A stretch of 64,000 bases of DNA from Conexibacter sp. DBS9H8 (GCF_023330685.1 NZ_CP097128.1:744001-808000); one strand, 5' to 3'. Positions 8,248 to 18,561 are shown, counted from the first letter of the stretch. The notes: generated by a model from the sequence alone, not told the origin. Program-made: numbers and translations.

Positions 8248-8679
8248 TCAGTCGACCTGTGCGGTGAGCCCCGCCGCCCCCGCCCCGGCGACCGCGGCCG
8301 CCTCATCGTTGTCGGAGCTGTCCCCGGAGACGCCGACCGCGCCGAGGATTGCGCCGCCGGCGCCGTCGCGCAGCAGCACCCCGCCGGGCACGGGCACGAA
8401 CGGCCCGGTGACGGCGGCGGCGACACTCGTGATGAAGTAGGCCTGCACCTCCGCTCGGGCCATCAGCGCCCGCGACCCCATCCCGAGCGCGAGGGCGGCG
8501 TTCGCCTTCCCCCAGGCGACCTGGACGCGCTGGTTGGAGGCCCCGTCCTCCCGCTCGACGCTGCGGATATGACCCCCTGAGTCCAGGATGACGACGGTGA
8601 GCGGCTTGAGGCCGTGCGCGGTTCCGTGGGCGAGCGCGGCCGCGGTGATCTGACGGGCGGTGGCGAGGGTGAGGCACAT
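8248..8679 (-). CDS. glcG: GlcG/HbpS family protein
   Basis: 143 residues matching the GlcG/HbpS fold: an N-terminal helix LATARQITAAALAHGTAHGL, then VVILDSGGHIRSVEREDGA and a Gly-rich GVLLRDGAGGAILGAVGVSG core. Proteins of this family are encoded in glycolate operons in many bacteria; some bind haem or corrinoids, but the role of GlcG in glycolate use is not settled. The ATG follows the stop of the malate synthase gene without a gap, so it is the last gene of the tight glc operon. No signal peptide is visible, so it is probably cytosolic here. Confidence 0.85.
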   Translation of the reverse strand: MCLTLATARQITAAALAHGTAHGLKPLTVVILDSGGHIRSVEREDGASNQRVQVAWGKANAALALGMGSRALMARAEVQAYFITSVAAAVTGPFVPVPGGVLLRDGAGGAILGAVGVSGDSSDNDEAAAVAGAGAAGLTAQVD

Positions 8680-10890
8680 TCAGGTCAACGACTCCTGGGC
8701 GTGTTTGGCGGCGATCCGTCGGCGGTGGAGGATCGGCTCGGTGTAGCCGCACGGCTGGGCGGCGCCCTCGAGCAGCAGCTCCCGTGCGGCGAGGAAGGCG
8801 TGCCCGTCACAGGCCGGTGCGATCGCCACATAGTGAGGGTCCCCGGCGTTCTGGGCGTCGACGACGGCGGCCATCTTGGCCAGCGACGCCTCCACCTCCG
8901 CGATGGTGACGATGCCGTGGGCGAGCCAGTTGGCGACCATCTGGGAGCTGATCCGGCAGGTCGCCCGGTCCTCCATCAGCGGGGTGCCGGTGATGTCGGG
9001 GACCTTCGAGCAGCCGACGCCCTGGTCGATCCAGCGGACGACGTAGCCGAGCGTGCTCTGCACGTTCGTGTCGAGCTCGGCCAGCCGCTCGCTCTCGCTC
9101 AGGCGTTCGGGGTCCAGGAGCGGGAGGGTGAGCAGGTCGGCCAACCGCACCTCCGCTCCAGTGGCGGCGAGCTCGCGCTGGCGGGCGGCGACGTCGACGG
9201 CGTGGTAGTGGAGGGCGTGCAGCGTCGCCGCCGTCGGCGAGGGCACCCACGCGCAGTTCGCCCCCGCCTGGGGATGGGCGACCTTCGCCTCCAGCATGTC
9301 GGCGAGGTTGTCCGGGGCCGCCCACATCCCCTTGCCGATCTGGGCGACCCCGGCGAAGCCGCAGGCGAGCCCGGTGGTGACGTTCGCGTCCTCATAGGCT
9401 CCCAGCCACGCCTGGGACTTCATCGTCGCCTTCGGCACCATCGGCCCGACCGTGAGGGAGGTGTGGATCTCATCCCCGGTCCGGTCGAGGAACCCGGTGT
9501 TGATGAACACGACCCGGTCCGCGGCGGCGGCGATGCACGCCTTCAGGTTGAGGCTCGTGCGCCGCTCCTCGTCCATGATCCCGAGCTTGATCGTCTGCGG
9601 CGCAAGCCCGAGGATCGCCTCGACCCGGGCGCACAACTCGACGGTGAGGGCGACCTCCGCGGGGCCGTGCAGCTTCGGCTTGACGACATAGAGCGATCCG
9701 GCCCGCGAGTTCGCGCCCGCCCGTGGCCCGCGCAGGTCGTGGACCCCGATGAGACCGCAGACGAGCGCGTCGACGATCCCCTCGGGCACCGGCGCACCGT
9801 CCCCGTCGCAGATCATGTCGGAGAACATGTGGTGGCCGACCTGGCGGACGAACAGCAGCGCCCGCCCCTTCAGCCTCAGCTCCCCGCCCGCCACGGCCGT
9901 GTAGGTGCGATCCCCGGCCAGCGCACGGGTGAACCGCGTGCCGTCCTTGTCCACCTCGGCGGTGAGCGTGCCCTGCATCAACCCGAGCCAGTTGCGGTAA
10001 CCGACGAGCTTGTCCGCGACATCGACGGCGGCGACCGAGTCCTCCAGGTCCATGATCGCCGTCAGCGCCGCCTCGAGCGCGATGTCGCACACCCCGGCGG
10101 GGTCCGTCGCGCCGATCGGGTGCTCCCGGTCGATCCGGACCTCGACGTGGAGGCCGTGGTGGGACAGCGCCAGCGCCGAGGGCGCCTCCGCCGGACCGCG
10201 GAAACCTCTGAGCTGGGACGGGTCCGCCAGACCCGTCCCAGCCCCGTCCGCCCCGTCCGCCCCGTCCGCCCCGCTCGCACCGGACCGGTCCGCGGCGAGC
10301 GCGCCCGCGGCGATCCGGTAGGCGCAGACATCGGCGTGGGAGCCCTCCGCGAGCGGGAAGTGCGCATCGAGGAAGGCGCGGCCGCGCGCGATCACCGCCG
10401 CCCCCCGGACCGGGTTGTACGGGCCATCGGCGCTGCGTCCGTCGGTCTCGTCGATCACGTCCGAGCCGTACAGGGCGTCATAGAGCGACCCCCAGCGGGC
10501 GTTCGCCGCGTTCGTGACAAACCGAGCGTTGAGCAGTGGGACGACGAGCTGGGGGCCCGCCTGCTCGGCGATCTCGGTGTCGACGTCGGTTGTCGTGATC
10601 CTCACCGGGCCGGGGTCGGGCTCGAGGTAGCCGATGTCACGCAGAAACGTCTCGGCGGTCGCGGGGTCGGCGGCGGCCGCCCGGCCCGCGGGGGTCTCGA
10701 GGGCGCCCTGCAGCTCGGCGCGGCGGGCCAGGCAGGCCCGGATCTGTGGGGTGAGGTCGTGGATGAGCGCTTCTGCCCCCGCCCAGAAGGCGTCCTCCTC
10801 CACGCCGGTGCCCGGGAGCGCCTCCTCGGCGATGAATGCATGCAGTGGGGCGGCGACTCTGAGGCGGCCGACCTGGACGGTCTCGGTCAT
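8680..10890 (-). CDS. glcB: Malate synthase G
   Basis: 736 residues, the length of the monomeric G isoform (about 720 in E. coli). It condenses glyoxylate with acetyl-CoA to give malate. Visible signatures are [17 protein letters not shown] and [16 protein letters not shown] in the TIM-barrel core, the [16 protein letters not shown] segment, and a C-terminal [18 protein letters not shown] region. The ATG overlaps the glcF stop by 4 nt. It follows glcDEF, so glyoxylate made from glycolate would be used directly. Isocitrate lyase is not nearby, arguing for glycolate assimilation over a classical glyoxylate shunt here. A short (Gly-Ala-Asp)n insertion encoded by a DNA microsatellite sits in the N-terminal third. 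Confidence 0.95.
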   Translation of the reverse strand: MTETVQVGRLRVAAPLHAFIAEEALPGTGVEEDAFWAGAEALIHDLTPQIRACLARRAELQGALETPAGRAAAADPATAETFLRDIGYLEPDPGPVRITTTDVDTEIAEQAGPQLVVPLLNARFVTNAANARWGSLYDALYGSDVIDETDGRSADGPYNPVRGAAVIARGRAFLDAHFPLAEGSHADVCAYRIAAGALAADRSGASGADGADGADGAGTGLADPSQLRGFRGPAEAPSALALSHHGLHVEVRIDREHPIGATDPAGVCDIALEAALTAIMDLEDSVAAVDVADKLVGYRNWLGLMQGTLTAEVDKDGTRFTRALAGDRTYTAVAGGELRLKGRALLFVRQVGHHMFSDMICDGDGAPVPEGIVDALVCGLIGVHDLRGPRAGANSRAGSLYVVKPKLHGPAEVALTVELCARVEAILGLAPQTIKLGIMDEERRTSLNLKACIAAAADRVVFINTGFLDRTGDEIHTSLTVGPMVPKATMKSQAWLGAYEDANVTTGLACGFAGVAQIGKGMWAAPDNLADMLEAKVAHPQAGANCAWVPSPTAATLHALHYHAVDVAARQRELAATGAEVRLADLLTLPLLDPERLSESERLAELDTNVQSTLGYVVRWIDQGVGCSKVPDITGTPLMEDRATCRISSQMVANWLAHGIVTIAEVEASLAKMAAVVDAQNAGDPHYVAIAPACDGHAFLAARELLLEGAAQPCGYTEPILHRRRIAAKHAQESLT
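10241..10276. repeat. In-frame 9-bp microsatellite inside glcB
   Basis: Three exact tandem copies of GCCCCGTCC plus a diverged fourth encode a Gly-Ala-Asp tripeptide run in malate synthase G. Because the unit is 9 bp, copy-number changes keep the reading frame, so the insertion can vary in length harmlessly. Confidence 0.75.
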
Positions 10891-12167
10891 CGGGGCGGGG
10901 CTCCCTTCAGGGCGTGGGCGTAGGCACGGTCGAGCACCTGCACCGTGTGCAGGAGCGCCATCTCGACGCCCGCCTCGCGCAGGTGCAGGCCGATCTGGGT
11001 GAGGCAGCCGATGTTCGCGGTGACGATCAGCTCCGCGCCGGTCGCCCGGAGGTTCGCCGCCTTGCGCGCCCCGAGCCGGCGGGCGAGCTCGGGATGCTCG
11101 ACGTTGTAGGTGCCCGCCGAGCCGCAGCAGAGCTCCCACTCGGCCGGTTCGACGAGCGTCAGGCCGTCGATGGCGCCCAGCAGCCGCCGCGGCGCCGTAC
11201 GCTCACGCTGGGCGTGGGCGAGATGGCAGGCGTCGTGGTAGGCGACCGTGATCGGCTCGGGCAGCGGGGGCGGGGCGATCAGACCGACCCGGTCAAGGAA
11301 CGTCGCGACGTCGCAGACCCGCTCGGCGAGGGCGGCCCCCGCCTCGGCATCCGGCTCACCGGCGAGGAGCAGCCCGTACTCACGCATGCCCGAGCCGCAC
11401 CCCGCGGCGGTCGTGATGATCGCGTCGACGTCCGTCGGGAAGGCGGCGAGGTTGGCCCGCGCGAGCGGGCGCGCGCGCTCACTCGCGCCGGTGTGCATCG
11501 CCAGCGCGCCACAGCAGGCCTGGCCGGGCGGGATCACCGTCTCAATCCCGTTGGCGGCGAGCACCCGCAGCGCCGCCCAGTTGATGTCGGGGTCGAGCAC
11601 CTGCTGGGCACAGCCGGCGAGCAGGGCGACGCGCGCCCGGCGCGGGCCCTGGGCGGGCATCCGGGCCGGCAGTGGCGCGGCCGGCGGGAGGCGGTCCGGG
11701 ATCAGGGCGAGCATCGCCGCGAGCGGGCTCGGCAGCCGCTCGGCGAGTGCGCGGGCGGGCCGGCCCAGCCGGGCGGCGAGCGCGAACCGGCGCGGGAACG
11801 GGAGGGTCTCGAGCAGCAGCCGGCGCTGGAGCCGAGCGGCCGCCGGGCGGCGGCGGACCGGTTCGACGTGGGCGCGGAAGCCGGTGATCAGCTCCCCGTA
11901 GTGGACTCCGGACGGGCATGCGGTCTCACACGCCTGGCAGCCGAGACAGTTGTCGAGGTACGGGAGGGCACTGTCGAGCTCGAGCGTCCCCTCGAGCACC
12001 TCCTTCATCAACAGGATCCGCCCGCGCGGGGAGTCCATCTCCTCCCCGAGGGTGACGTAGGTCGGGCAGCTCGGGAGGCAGAACCCGCAGTGGACGCAGG
12101 CGTCGATCGGGGCGGTGAGGGCCGGGCCGCGCGGCCCGAGCGTGTCGGTGGCGATCGTGTGGCGCAT
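10887..12167 (-). CDS. glcF: Glycolate oxidase iron-sulfur subunit
   Basis: About 426 residues. Two ferredoxin-type cluster motifs occur near the N-terminus ([12 protein letters not shown] and [14 protein letters not shown]), followed by two CCG domains ([13 protein letters not shown] and [11 protein letters not shown]). This is the standard GlcF layout; the subunit passes electrons from the flavin subunits toward the quinone pool. The ATG at 12167 was chosen because [14 protein letters not shown] leads directly into the first cluster domain, while the upstream residues look non-coding. It lies 7 nt after glcE and overlaps glcB by 4 nt, so it sits inside one transcription unit. Confidence 0.92.
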   Translation of the reverse strand: MRHTIATDTLGPRGPALTAPIDACVHCGFCLPSCPTYVTLGEEMDSPRGRILLMKEVLEGTLELDSALPYLDNCLGCQACETACPSGVHYGELITGFRAHVEPVRRRPAAARLQRRLLLETLPFPRRFALAARLGRPARALAERLPSPLAAMLALIPDRLPPAAPLPARMPAQGPRRARVALLAGCAQQVLDPDINWAALRVLAANGIETVIPPGQACCGALAMHTGASERARPLARANLAAFPTDVDAIITTAAGCGSGMREYGLLLAGEPDAEAGAALAERVCDVATFLDRVGLIAPPPLPEPITVAYHDACHLAHAQRERTAPRRLLGAIDGLTLVEPAEWELCCGSAGTYNVEHPELARRLGARKAANLRATGAELIVTANIGCLTQIGLHLREAGVEMALLHTVQVLDRAYAHALKGAPPR

Positions 12168-12174
12168 AGGCTGC

Positions 12175-13302
12175 TCAGAGCTCCGGGAAGCGGTGGTCGG
12201 GGTCGAGGGCGGCACGCACCCGGTCGGCGAACGGGCCACCGGGGACGGTGCCGAGCAGCGGCGGTCCAGGCCGGCCCCACAGCCGCTGACCGCCGAGACC
12301 GAGATCCGCGAGCCGGTCCGACAGCTCGGTGAGGGTGCGGTCAGCCGGCCAGTGGGCCCAGGCGACGCTCGCGCCGCGGCTGAAGCGGTGGCGGGCGCCG
12401 GCGGCTGTGAGCGCGGTGCTGAGGGGCGGGAGTTGGGGCGGGGTGAGCGGGATGCGGATGAGGTCGCCGCTGGGGGCGTCGCTGTCGCTGGGGTTCTCGC
12501 TGGCGCGGTCGCCGTTGCCGCGGAGGGCGGTCAGCGCGGCGGAGGCGGCCCACATGGCCGCCTCCTCAGGCCCGTCGATCCGCTCACAGGCGGTGCCGAT
12601 GGTCGCCTCGGCCCGCTCGGTGAGGGCCGTGAGCGTCCCGTCGTCGCCGCCGAGGCGCACGAGCAGACGTCCCTCTGAGGTGAGATCGAGCGCTTCGAGC
12701 GCGAGCGGGCCGCGGTTGAGCACGCCGATCGTGTCGAGCGCAGCCGCCGGGCTGGCGAACGTCGCGGCGAGGGTGCGGTGGGCGCGGGCACGGGGGAACA
12801 CCTTGAGGGAGACGGCGACGATCACCCCGAGCCGCCCGAGGGAGCCGACCATCAGCTTGGGCAGGTCAAACCCGGCCGCGTTCTTGACGACCCGCCCTCC
12901 GCCGTGGACGTGGCGCCCGCGCCCGTCGACGAACTCGACGCCGATGATGAAGTCTCGCAGGCCGCCGTAGCGTTGGGCTCCGGCGCCGGACAGGCCGGCG
13001 GCGACGGTACCCGCGAGCGTCGCCCCAGCCGCAGCGAGCGGCGGGTCGAAGGGGAGGTACTGGCCGTGGGCCGCCAGCGCGTCGGCGAGCTCGACGATCG
13101 GGGTGCCCGCCGCGGCGGTGAGGGTCAGCTCGGCCGGGTCATAGGCCGAGATCCCCGACAGCCCGGCGCAGTCGAGCCGGACCGTGCCCGGGTCGGTGAC
13201 GGCTGACAGCGCCGGCTTGGTCTGGGCGCCGACCGGCAGCAGCCGGTCGCTCACGAGCACCGCCTCCTGCACGGCGGCGACGCTGTCGACGGTGGCGATC
13301 AT
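12175..13302 (-). CDS. glcE: Glycolate oxidase FAD-binding subunit GlcE
   Basis: 375 residues with an FAD-binding PCMH-type domain: a [10 protein letters not shown] motif and [27 protein letters not shown]-like nucleotide-binding region (shown here only in outline), then [17 protein letters not shown], characteristic of GlcE. It forms the flavin part of glycolate dehydrogenase together with GlcD. The C-terminal half has weaker conservation and a polar linker of Asp/Ser/Asn-rich residues. The start is 7 nt after glcD and the stop is 7 nt before glcF. Assignment is well supported by both sequence and gene order. Confidence 0.92.
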   Translation of the reverse strand: MIATVDSVAAVQEAVLVSDRLLPVGAQTKPALSAVTDPGTVRLDCAGLSGISAYDPAELTLTAAAGTPIVELADALAAHGQYLPFDPPLAAAGATLAGTVAAGLSGAGAQRYGGLRDFIIGVEFVDGRGRHVHGGGRVVKNAAGFDLPKLMVGSLGRLGVIVAVSLKVFPRARAHRTLAATFASPAAALDTIGVLNRGPLALEALDLTSEGRLLVRLGGDDGTLTALTERAEATIGTACERIDGPEEAAMWAASAALTALRGNGDRASENPSDSDAPSGDLIRIPLTPPQLPPLSTALTAAGARHRFSRGASVAWAHWPADRTLTELSDRLADLGLGGQRLWGRPGPPLLGTVPGGPFADRVRAALDPDHRFPEL

Positions 13303-13309
13303 CTGTGCC

Positions 13310-14698
13310 TCACGCGGCTGTGCCCTCCGCCATGGGGACGAGCATCTTGCCGCGGTTGGCCAGCTCGCCCGGATCGACGCTGCGGCGGATCTCCCCCATC
13401 AGGGTGAGGTCGTCGGGGGAGAACATCAGCGGCAGGTGGGCGCGCTTCTCCACCCCGACCCCGTGCTCACCGGTGATCGAGCCGCCGAGGCGCACGCACA
13501 TGCTGAGGATGTCGGCGGCGAGCTGCTCGGCCCGTTCCAGCGCGCCCGCCTCCGCCCCGTCAAAGAGGATCAGCGGGTGGAGGTTCCCGTCGCCGGCGTG
13601 GAAGACGTTGGCGACGCGGATCCCCGCGGCGGCGCTGAGGGCCTCGACCTCAGCGAGGGCCCGGCCAAGCTGGGTGCGGGGGACGACGCCGTCCTGGACG
13701 ATGTAGTCGGGGGCGAGCCAGCCGACGGCCGAGAACGCGCTCTTGCGCCCCTTCCAGATCAGTGCCCGCTCCTCCGGATCGGCGGTGTGGGTGACCGACA
13801 CGGCGCCGGAGACGGCGATCAGCGCCTCCAGGGCGGTCGTGTCGGCGGCGACGGTGTCTCGGTCGCCCTCGAGCTCGACGATCAGCAGCGCCGCGGCGGG
13901 CGGGTAGCGGGGCTTGACCGACGCCTCGGCCGCTTCGATCGCCAGCGCGTCCATGATCTCCATCGCGACCGGCAGCAGGCCCGCGGCGACGATCGCCGAG
14001 ACGGCGTCGCCGGCCGCGCTGAGACTGTCGTAGGCGGCAAGGAAGGTTGCGGTCGCCTCGGCGATCGGGATCAGTGAGACGGTCACCTCGACCGCGATGC
14101 CGAACAGGCCCTCCGAGCCGCAGAACATCCCCGTCCAGTCGGGCCCGAGCCCCTCCCGGGACGGGCCCCCGAGGGTCGTCAGCTCCCCGTCGGGGAGGAC
14201 GACGGTCATCCCGAGGATGTGGTTGGCTGTCATCCCGTGCCGGAGGCAGTGCGCCCCGCCCGAGTTGAAGGCGAGGTTGCCGCCGATCGAGCAGACCGAC
14301 TGGCTCGAGGGGTCGGGAGCGTAGGCGAGGCCATGGGCGGCGGCGGCCCGGCTCACGTCGAGGTTGATCACGCCGGGCTCGAGCACGGCGGTGCGCGACT
14401 CGGGGTCGATGGAGAGGACGCGGTTGAGCCGGTTGAGGGCGATCAGCACCCCGCCGGCGACCGGCAGCGACCCGCCCGACAGCGATGTGCCGCTGCCGCG
14501 GGCGACGAACGGCGTCCCGGTCGCGTGGCAGGCCCGGACCGTGGCGACGACCTCCGCCGTCGACTCGGCGAGGACCGCCGCACACGGCCGGGCGGTGAAC
14601 GCCGTCAGCCCGTCACAGCTGAAGGCGGCGAGGGCCGCCGGGGTGGTGAGCAGGCGCTCACCGAGTCCGAGCTCGCCGAGGGCGGCGATGATCTCCAC
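13310..14698 (-). CDS. glcD: Glycolate oxidase subunit GlcD (FAD-linked oxidase)
   Basis: 462 residues from a GTG start directly after a G-rich Shine-Dalgarno-like stretch. The FAD PCMH domain shows [18 protein letters not shown] and [20 protein letters not shown]; the FAD-oxidase C-terminal domain shows [15 protein letters not shown] and [17 protein letters not shown] with its conserved His. It is the catalytic flavin subunit that oxidises glycolate to glyoxylate; D-lactate or other 2-hydroxy acids are alternative substrates for close relatives, but the malate synthase partner favours glycolate. The reading frame is open much further upstream without homology, so the GTG at 14698 is the sensible start. 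Confidence 0.93.
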   Translation of the reverse strand: MEIIAALGELGLGERLLTTPAALAAFSCDGLTAFTARPCAAVLAESTAEVVATVRACHATGTPFVARGSGTSLSGGSLPVAGGVLIALNRLNRVLSIDPESRTAVLEPGVINLDVSRAAAAHGLAYAPDPSSQSVCSIGGNLAFNSGGAHCLRHGMTANHILGMTVVLPDGELTTLGGPSREGLGPDWTGMFCGSEGLFGIAVEVTVSLIPIAEATATFLAAYDSLSAAGDAVSAIVAAGLLPVAMEIMDALAIEAAEASVKPRYPPAAALLIVELEGDRDTVAADTTALEALIAVSGAVSVTHTADPEERALIWKGRKSAFSAVGWLAPDYIVQDGVVPRTQLGRALAEVEALSAAAGIRVANVFHAGDGNLHPLILFDGAEAGALERAEQLAADILSMCVRLGGSITGEHGVGVEKRAHLPLMFSPDDLTLMGEIRRSVDPGELANRGKMLVPMAEGTAA

Positions 14699-14763
14699 CC
14701 CCCTGTATCTATCACCCGGCCCGCGGGGATGCGGCGATGTACGCCTGGGGGGGTCGGAGCCCC

Positions 14764-15108
14764 TCAACCGGCTCGCGGAGCGGCGGAGATGTCCTGGGTG
14801 GCCAGCCGGGCGGCCCGGGGACGCAGCTCGATCTGCAGCGCGCCCCAGACAAACCGCTGGGTCCGCCCCTGCCAGGGGACCTCCGCCGGATGGTCGACGT
14901 CGGGATGTAGGACCCGCAGGCCGTGGAGGCGGTGGGCGTAGCGGACCGCGTGGACACGGATCGACCGCTGCGCCTCGAGTGGCTGGAGCCGCCACCCGGC
15001 GGCCAGCAGGGTCGGCCCGTGCCACAGCTCCCAGTGCCAGCGCCGGAACGGGGTCCGCCCGCGGGGCAGCAGGTGGAGGTCGTAGTCGAGTCCGACGGGG
15101 TCGGTCAT
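14764..15108 (-). CDS. Hypothetical protein, Trp/His/Arg-rich
   Basis: A 114-residue protein I do not recognise. It is rich in Trp, His, Arg and Leu (for example [19 protein letters not shown]) and lacks membrane segments or a signal peptide. It sits between the ABC permease and glcD on the same strand, 33 nt after the permease stop (with the ATG used here) and about 65 nt before glcD, so it may be co-transcribed with either. A GTG four codons upstream is an alternative start; neither has a clear Shine-Dalgarno. Codon use is like the neighbours, so it is probably real. Confidence 0.6.
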   Translation of the reverse strand: MTDPVGLDYDLHLLPRGRTPFRRWHWELWHGPTLLAAGWRLQPLEAQRSIRVHAVRYAHRLHGLRVLHPDVDHPAEVPWQGRTQRFVWGALQIELRPRAARLATQDISAAPRAG

Positions 15109-15141
15109 GGGCGGGGTCACGATCAGATCGTCGTCTGTTCG

Positions 15142-16062
15142 TCAGTCGATCAGGCGGCGTTGCATCTGGGTCGTGGCCAGCCGCCAGAGCAGGAGGGCGA
15201 AGATGACGAGGACCCCGAGGTGCAGCAGGTCGGAGAGGTGGAAGGTCTCCAGCGACAGGTCGCGGACGAGGGCGACACAGTGATAGAGCGGGTTGAACTG
15301 GGCGATCGTGCGCAGCGCGCCCGGGAGCTGGGTGATCGGGAAGAACGTGCCGGCGACGAGGAACATCGGGGTGAGCACCGCGCTCGTGACGTAGTTGAAG
15401 TTGTCGATCGTCTTGGCGAAGGCGGCGATCAGCACCCCGAAGTTGGCAAAGCCAAAGCCGGTGATGAGACCGATGAACGGCACGAGCAGCATCGCCGGCT
15501 CCGGGGTCAACCCCCAGAAGAACCCGACGACGAGTGGCGCGACCCCGTACACGCCCGAGCGGATCGCGATCCACAGCGTCTCGGCGGTGACGAGCTCCTC
15601 CGCGTCGATCGGCGCGGCGAGCAGGGCGTCGTAGGTGCGCTGGAACCGCCAGCGCACGAACGTGTTGAACATGCCCGGGAAGGCGGATGAGAAGAGAACC
15701 GCGGTGGCGACGACGCCGGTGGCGACGTACTGGACGTACCGGAAGTGGCCGACGTGGTGGACGAGGGAGCCGAACCCGAGCCCGAAGGCGAGCAGGTAGA
15801 TCACCGGCTGGACGACGGAGGAGAACGTCGTCGCCCGCCAGTAGCGCTTGAACATGACGATGTCGCGGGCCATCACCGCGCTGATCGCGGCCGGCTCGAG
15901 CCGGCCGACGCGGACGGTCGCCGGGACGGCGGCGTGGGTGGGGCCGGGCAGATGGCCGGCGGGCGGCCGGCGGGTGAGTGTGTCTGGGTCGCCGCCCTCG
16001 GGCGTGGGCGGGCGGTCACCGGGCGGGGGCGTTCCCGCGGCCGGGTCGGTCTCGAGGTTCAT
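15142..16062 (-). CDS. ABC-2 type transporter permease
   Basis: 306 residues: a Pro-rich cytosolic N-terminus of about 60 residues, then six predicted membrane helices of the ABC-2 (DrrB/NodJ-like) type, including the diagnostic [13 protein letters not shown] segment before the last helix. It would pair with the ATPase encoded just upstream; the ATG overlaps the ATPase stop by 4 nt (ATGA). Such exporters move drugs, lipids or polysaccharide precursors outward; the substrate here cannot be predicted. The long Pro/Gly-rich N-terminal tail is unusual in length but typical in composition for this organism. Confidence 0.88.
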   Translation of the reverse strand: MNLETDPAAGTPPPGDRPPTPEGGDPDTLTRRPPAGHLPGPTHAAVPATVRVGRLEPAAISAVMARDIVMFKRYWRATTFSSVVQPVIYLLAFGLGFGSLVHHVGHFRYVQYVATGVVATAVLFSSAFPGMFNTFVRWRFQRTYDALLAAPIDAEELVTAETLWIAIRSGVYGVAPLVVGFFWGLTPEPAMLLVPFIGLITGFGFANFGVLIAAFAKTIDNFNYVTSAVLTPMFLVAGTFFPITQLPGALRTIAQFNPLYHCVALVRDLSLETFHLSDLLHLGVLVIFALLLWRLATTQMQRRLID

Positions 16063-16964
16063 TCGATCTCCTCGCCGGTGAGGGCGACAAAGGCATCCTC
16101 GAGGTTCGCGGGCCGGCGCACGCCCGCCGGTGCGTCGCCGTCGAGACGCTCGGCGTTGAGGATCGCCAGCGCGGGTCCGCTGCGTCGGTGTGACCAGCCG
16201 CGACGGGACGCCTCCGCGGTGAGGGCGGTGAGCTCGGCCGGGGGGCCGTACACCTCGATCACCTCGCGGCCGGCGTGAGCGCGCACGAGCTCGGCCGGGG
16301 TTCCCTGGGCGATGATCTGCCCCGCCGACATCACCGCGACCGTGTCCGCCAGCCGCTCGGCCTCCTCGATGTAATGGGTGGACATCAGTACGGTGACCCC
16401 GTCGGCGCGCAGCCCGGCGATGAGCGTCCACAGCTCCTGGCGGACCTGCGGGTCGAGGCCGACGGTCGGCTCGTCCAGGAGCACGAGGCGGGGACGGTGG
16501 ATGAGCGCGCGGGCGACGAGCAGGCGCCGGCGCATCCCGCCGGAGAGATCGCGGACGACCGTGTCGGCGCGGGCACCGAGGTTGGCGATGCCGAGCGCCC
16601 GGGTCACCGCCGCCTCCCGCTCTGAGCGCGGGACCCGATAGAGGCGGGCGAAGATCGACAGGATCTGTCGGCAGGTGAGCTCGACGTCGAGGTTGTCGAG
16701 CTGGGGCACGACCCCCATCGCCATGCGTGCCTGCTTGGACTGGGCGGGGAGCGCGTGGCCGAGCAGCGTGATCGACCCCTCGGTCGCCAGCGTCTGGCCG
16801 GTGAGCATCCGCATCGTCGTCGACTTGCCCGCCCCGTTCGGGCCGAGCAGGCCGAGACAGACGCCGGAGGGCACGCTGAGGTCGAGCCCCGCGACGGCCG
16901 TGAGCGAGCCGAACCGCTTGACGATCCCCCGCAGCTCGATCGCGTTCCCCGGGCCGCCGGTCAT
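16059..16964 (-). CDS. ABC transporter ATP-binding protein (DrrA/NodI-like)
   Basis: 301 residues with a full nucleotide-binding domain: Walker A GPNGAGKST, Q-loop in GVVPQLDNLD, signature LSGGMRRRL, Walker B LVLLDEPTVGLD and H-loop MSTHYIEEAERL. The C-terminal 70 residues form the extension typical of DrrA/NodI ATPases. The ATG at 16964 was chosen because MTGGPGNAIELRGIVKRFG starts the domain directly. It is translationally coupled to the permease, so the two make one export system. Confidence 0.92.
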   Translation of the reverse strand: MTGGPGNAIELRGIVKRFGSLTAVAGLDLSVPSGVCLGLLGPNGAGKSTTMRMLTGQTLATEGSITLLGHALPAQSKQARMAMGVVPQLDNLDVELTCRQILSIFARLYRVPRSEREAAVTRALGIANLGARADTVVRDLSGGMRRRLLVARALIHRPRLVLLDEPTVGLDPQVRQELWTLIAGLRADGVTVLMSTHYIEEAERLADTVAVMSAGQIIAQGTPAELVRAHAGREVIEVYGPPAELTALTAEASRRGWSHRRSGPALAILNAERLDGDAPAGVRRPANLEDAFVALTGEEIE

Positions 16965-17109
16965 CCGGGCGAGGATAGGTGAGGCCGAAGGCGGGGCGGC
17001 CGGGCCGGCCGGGGTCGGGCGGTGAGGCGGGTGCGCGGGCGGGTCAGACAGCGGGGGCGGCCGGCGGCTCAGGTGAGCAGGCGGGCTCGGGTCGGGCGGC
17101 GGATCCAGA

Positions 17110-17156
17110 ACGAGGGGGGACAAATGCGTTCCCACGACACATTTGTCCTCCCTCGT
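17110..17156. repeat. Long hairpin element, copy 2, identical loop to copy 1
   Basis: Arms ACGAGGGGGGACAAATG and CATTTGTCCTCCCTCGT pair at 16 of 17 positions around the same 13-nt loop, CGTTCCCACGACA, found in the 5.16-kb copy. It lies between the 3' end of the LacI-type gene and the 5' end of the ABC ATPase gene. It could terminate the LacI transcript, but the preserved loop suggests a repeated element with its own role. Confidence 0.75.
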
Positions 17157-17291
17157 CGGGCGGCGGGGCCCCGTTGGGCCCCCGGTCCACCGTGCGCCGC
17201 GCGTCCCCACCCACTGCACGGTCCAGCCCCCGTCGACGGCGAGTACGTGCCCGGTGGCCGAGGAGAGATCCGGTGGGGGCCGGCCCCGGAC

Positions 17292-18353
17292 TCAGCTCTC
17301 CTCCGGCGGTGGGGCGAGGGTGTCCCGGACGACGAGGCGGGGCGCGAAGACCATCTGGCGGCCCGCCTCCGCCTCCGCCCGCCCGTCGATCCGCTCGATC
17401 AGCAGCCGCACGGCGGTCCGGGCCATCTCCTCGATCGGCTGGTGGACGGTCGTCAGCCTGAAGACCTCCCAGTCGGCCATCGGCAGATCATCAAAGCCGG
17501 CGAGCGACACGTCCTCGGGCACGCGGAGCTCGAGCGCGCGAGCTGCATTGAAGGCGCCGATCGCGACGGTGTCGTTCGCACAGAGAACGACGGTCGGGGC
17601 GGGCTGCTCCGCCATCAGCTCGGTCATCGCCCCGTAACCTGCCGCGAAGGTGAACAGCCCGTGGCGCACCCGGTGGTCGGGCAGCTCGATCCCGGCGGCG
17701 GCGAGCGCCGCGCGGGTTCCGCGCTCGCGGTCACGGCCGGTGCTCGCATCCGCCGGCCCGAAGATCGCCCCGATCCGGCGGTGGCCGAGCCGGATCGCCT
17801 CATGGGCGATCAGCGAGGCGCCGAGGGAGTTGTCGACGATCGCCCAGTCGGCGGCGATCCCCTCCGTGTAGCGGGTGAGGAAGACGAACGGCAGTGCGTG
17901 CTGGGTGAGGACGCGAGGGACGATTCCGTCCAGTCGGCTCGTCGTCAGCACGACCCCGTCGGTCGCCCGGTTGAGCAGCCGATCGATCAGCGGCTTGACC
18001 TCCTCCTCCCGGGTGAGTGGCTCCGCTCCGTCCGGCCGTTCGCGGTGGCCCTCGACCGGCTCGGTGAACAGGACCATCCGGTACGCCCGGGCCGACAGCT
18101 CATCGTGCAAGGGGGCGATCAGGTGTGTGTCGTGGGCGCTCGTCAGGTCGGTGATGACGATCGCGATCGTCCGGGTTGCGCGCGTGACGAGGCTGCGGCC
18201 AACGTCACTGGGCACGTACCCGAGTGCCGTGGCCACCGTGAGCACCTTCTCCCGGGTTGGGGCGGACACGCGGCCTGGGGTGCGCAGCACACGGGAGACG
18301 GTGGACTGAGAGACCCCGGCGGCGCGGGCGACGTCGTGGCTGGTGACGGCCAT
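17292..18353 (-). CDS. LacI family transcriptional regulator
   Basis: 353 residues: an N-terminal LacI helix-turn-helix (VTSHDVARAAGVSQSTVSRV) with hinge, then a periplasmic-binding-protein-like effector domain (IVITDLTSAHDTHLIAPLHDEL, ...TVVLCANDTVAIGAFNAARAL, VSLAGFDDLPMADW). The ATG at 18353 leaves one residue before the standard VTSHDVA start; an ATG 18 codons upstream is possible but would add an atypical tail. The binding ligand is probably a sugar or nucleoside, as in the family. No sugar-uptake genes lie nearby, so the regulon is not evident. A perfect 10-bp dyad lies about 180 nt upstream. Confidence 0.85.
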   Translation of the reverse strand: MAVTSHDVARAAGVSQSTVSRVLRTPGRVSAPTREKVLTVATALGYVPSDVGRSLVTRATRTIAIVITDLTSAHDTHLIAPLHDELSARAYRMVLFTEPVEGHRERPDGAEPLTREEEVKPLIDRLLNRATDGVVLTTSRLDGIVPRVLTQHALPFVFLTRYTEGIAADWAIVDNSLGASLIAHEAIRLGHRRIGAIFGPADASTGRDRERGTRAALAAAGIELPDHRVRHGLFTFAAGYGAMTELMAEQPAPTVVLCANDTVAIGAFNAARALELRVPEDVSLAGFDDLPMADWEVFRLTTVHQPIEEMARTAVRLLIERIDGRAEAEAGRQMVFAPRLVVRDTLAPPPEES

Positions 18354-18490
18354 GCCGGCCCGGCGCTGGGCCGGGAGGTGATCATCCGGTCCCGCGAATG
18401 CCTCCATCGCGGCGGAGCCTAATGGCTCGCTGGGGTCGCCGCCACCGGCCCGCGCGGTCGGGCAGCGCCCGGACCGCCGTCACGTCGCTC

Positions 18491-18527
18491 GGCGGTCCGG
18501 CGGTCCGGCGGTCCGGCGGTCCGGCGG
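18491..18527. repeat. 8-bp tandem repeat GGCGGTCC x4
   Basis: Four exact tandem copies of GGCGGTCC plus a partial fifth lie in the spacer between the LacI gene and the divergent GGDEF/HD-GYP gene. The unit is not a multiple of three and no gene spans it. It is probably a slippage-prone microsatellite. Confidence 0.75.
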
Positions 18528-18532
18528 AGCGG

Positions 18533-18561
18533 GCGTGAGCCGGCAGCCCGGCGGCTCACGC
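18533..18561. promoter_or_regulatory. Perfect 10-bp inverted repeat in a divergent spacer
   Basis: GCGTGAGCCG and CGGCTCACGC are exact reverse complements separated by 9 nt. The dyad lies in the roughly 500-bp spacer between the divergent LacI and GGDEF/HD-GYP genes, which otherwise holds no supported gene. It may be an operator or a transcript hairpin; LacI-type operators usually have a central CG and shorter spacing, so LacI binding is not assumed. Confidence 0.4.

Noticed and set aside
8614-10923. 769-codon plus-strand frame over malate synthase G
   Set aside because: Antisense of a certain enzyme gene, without recognisable domains.
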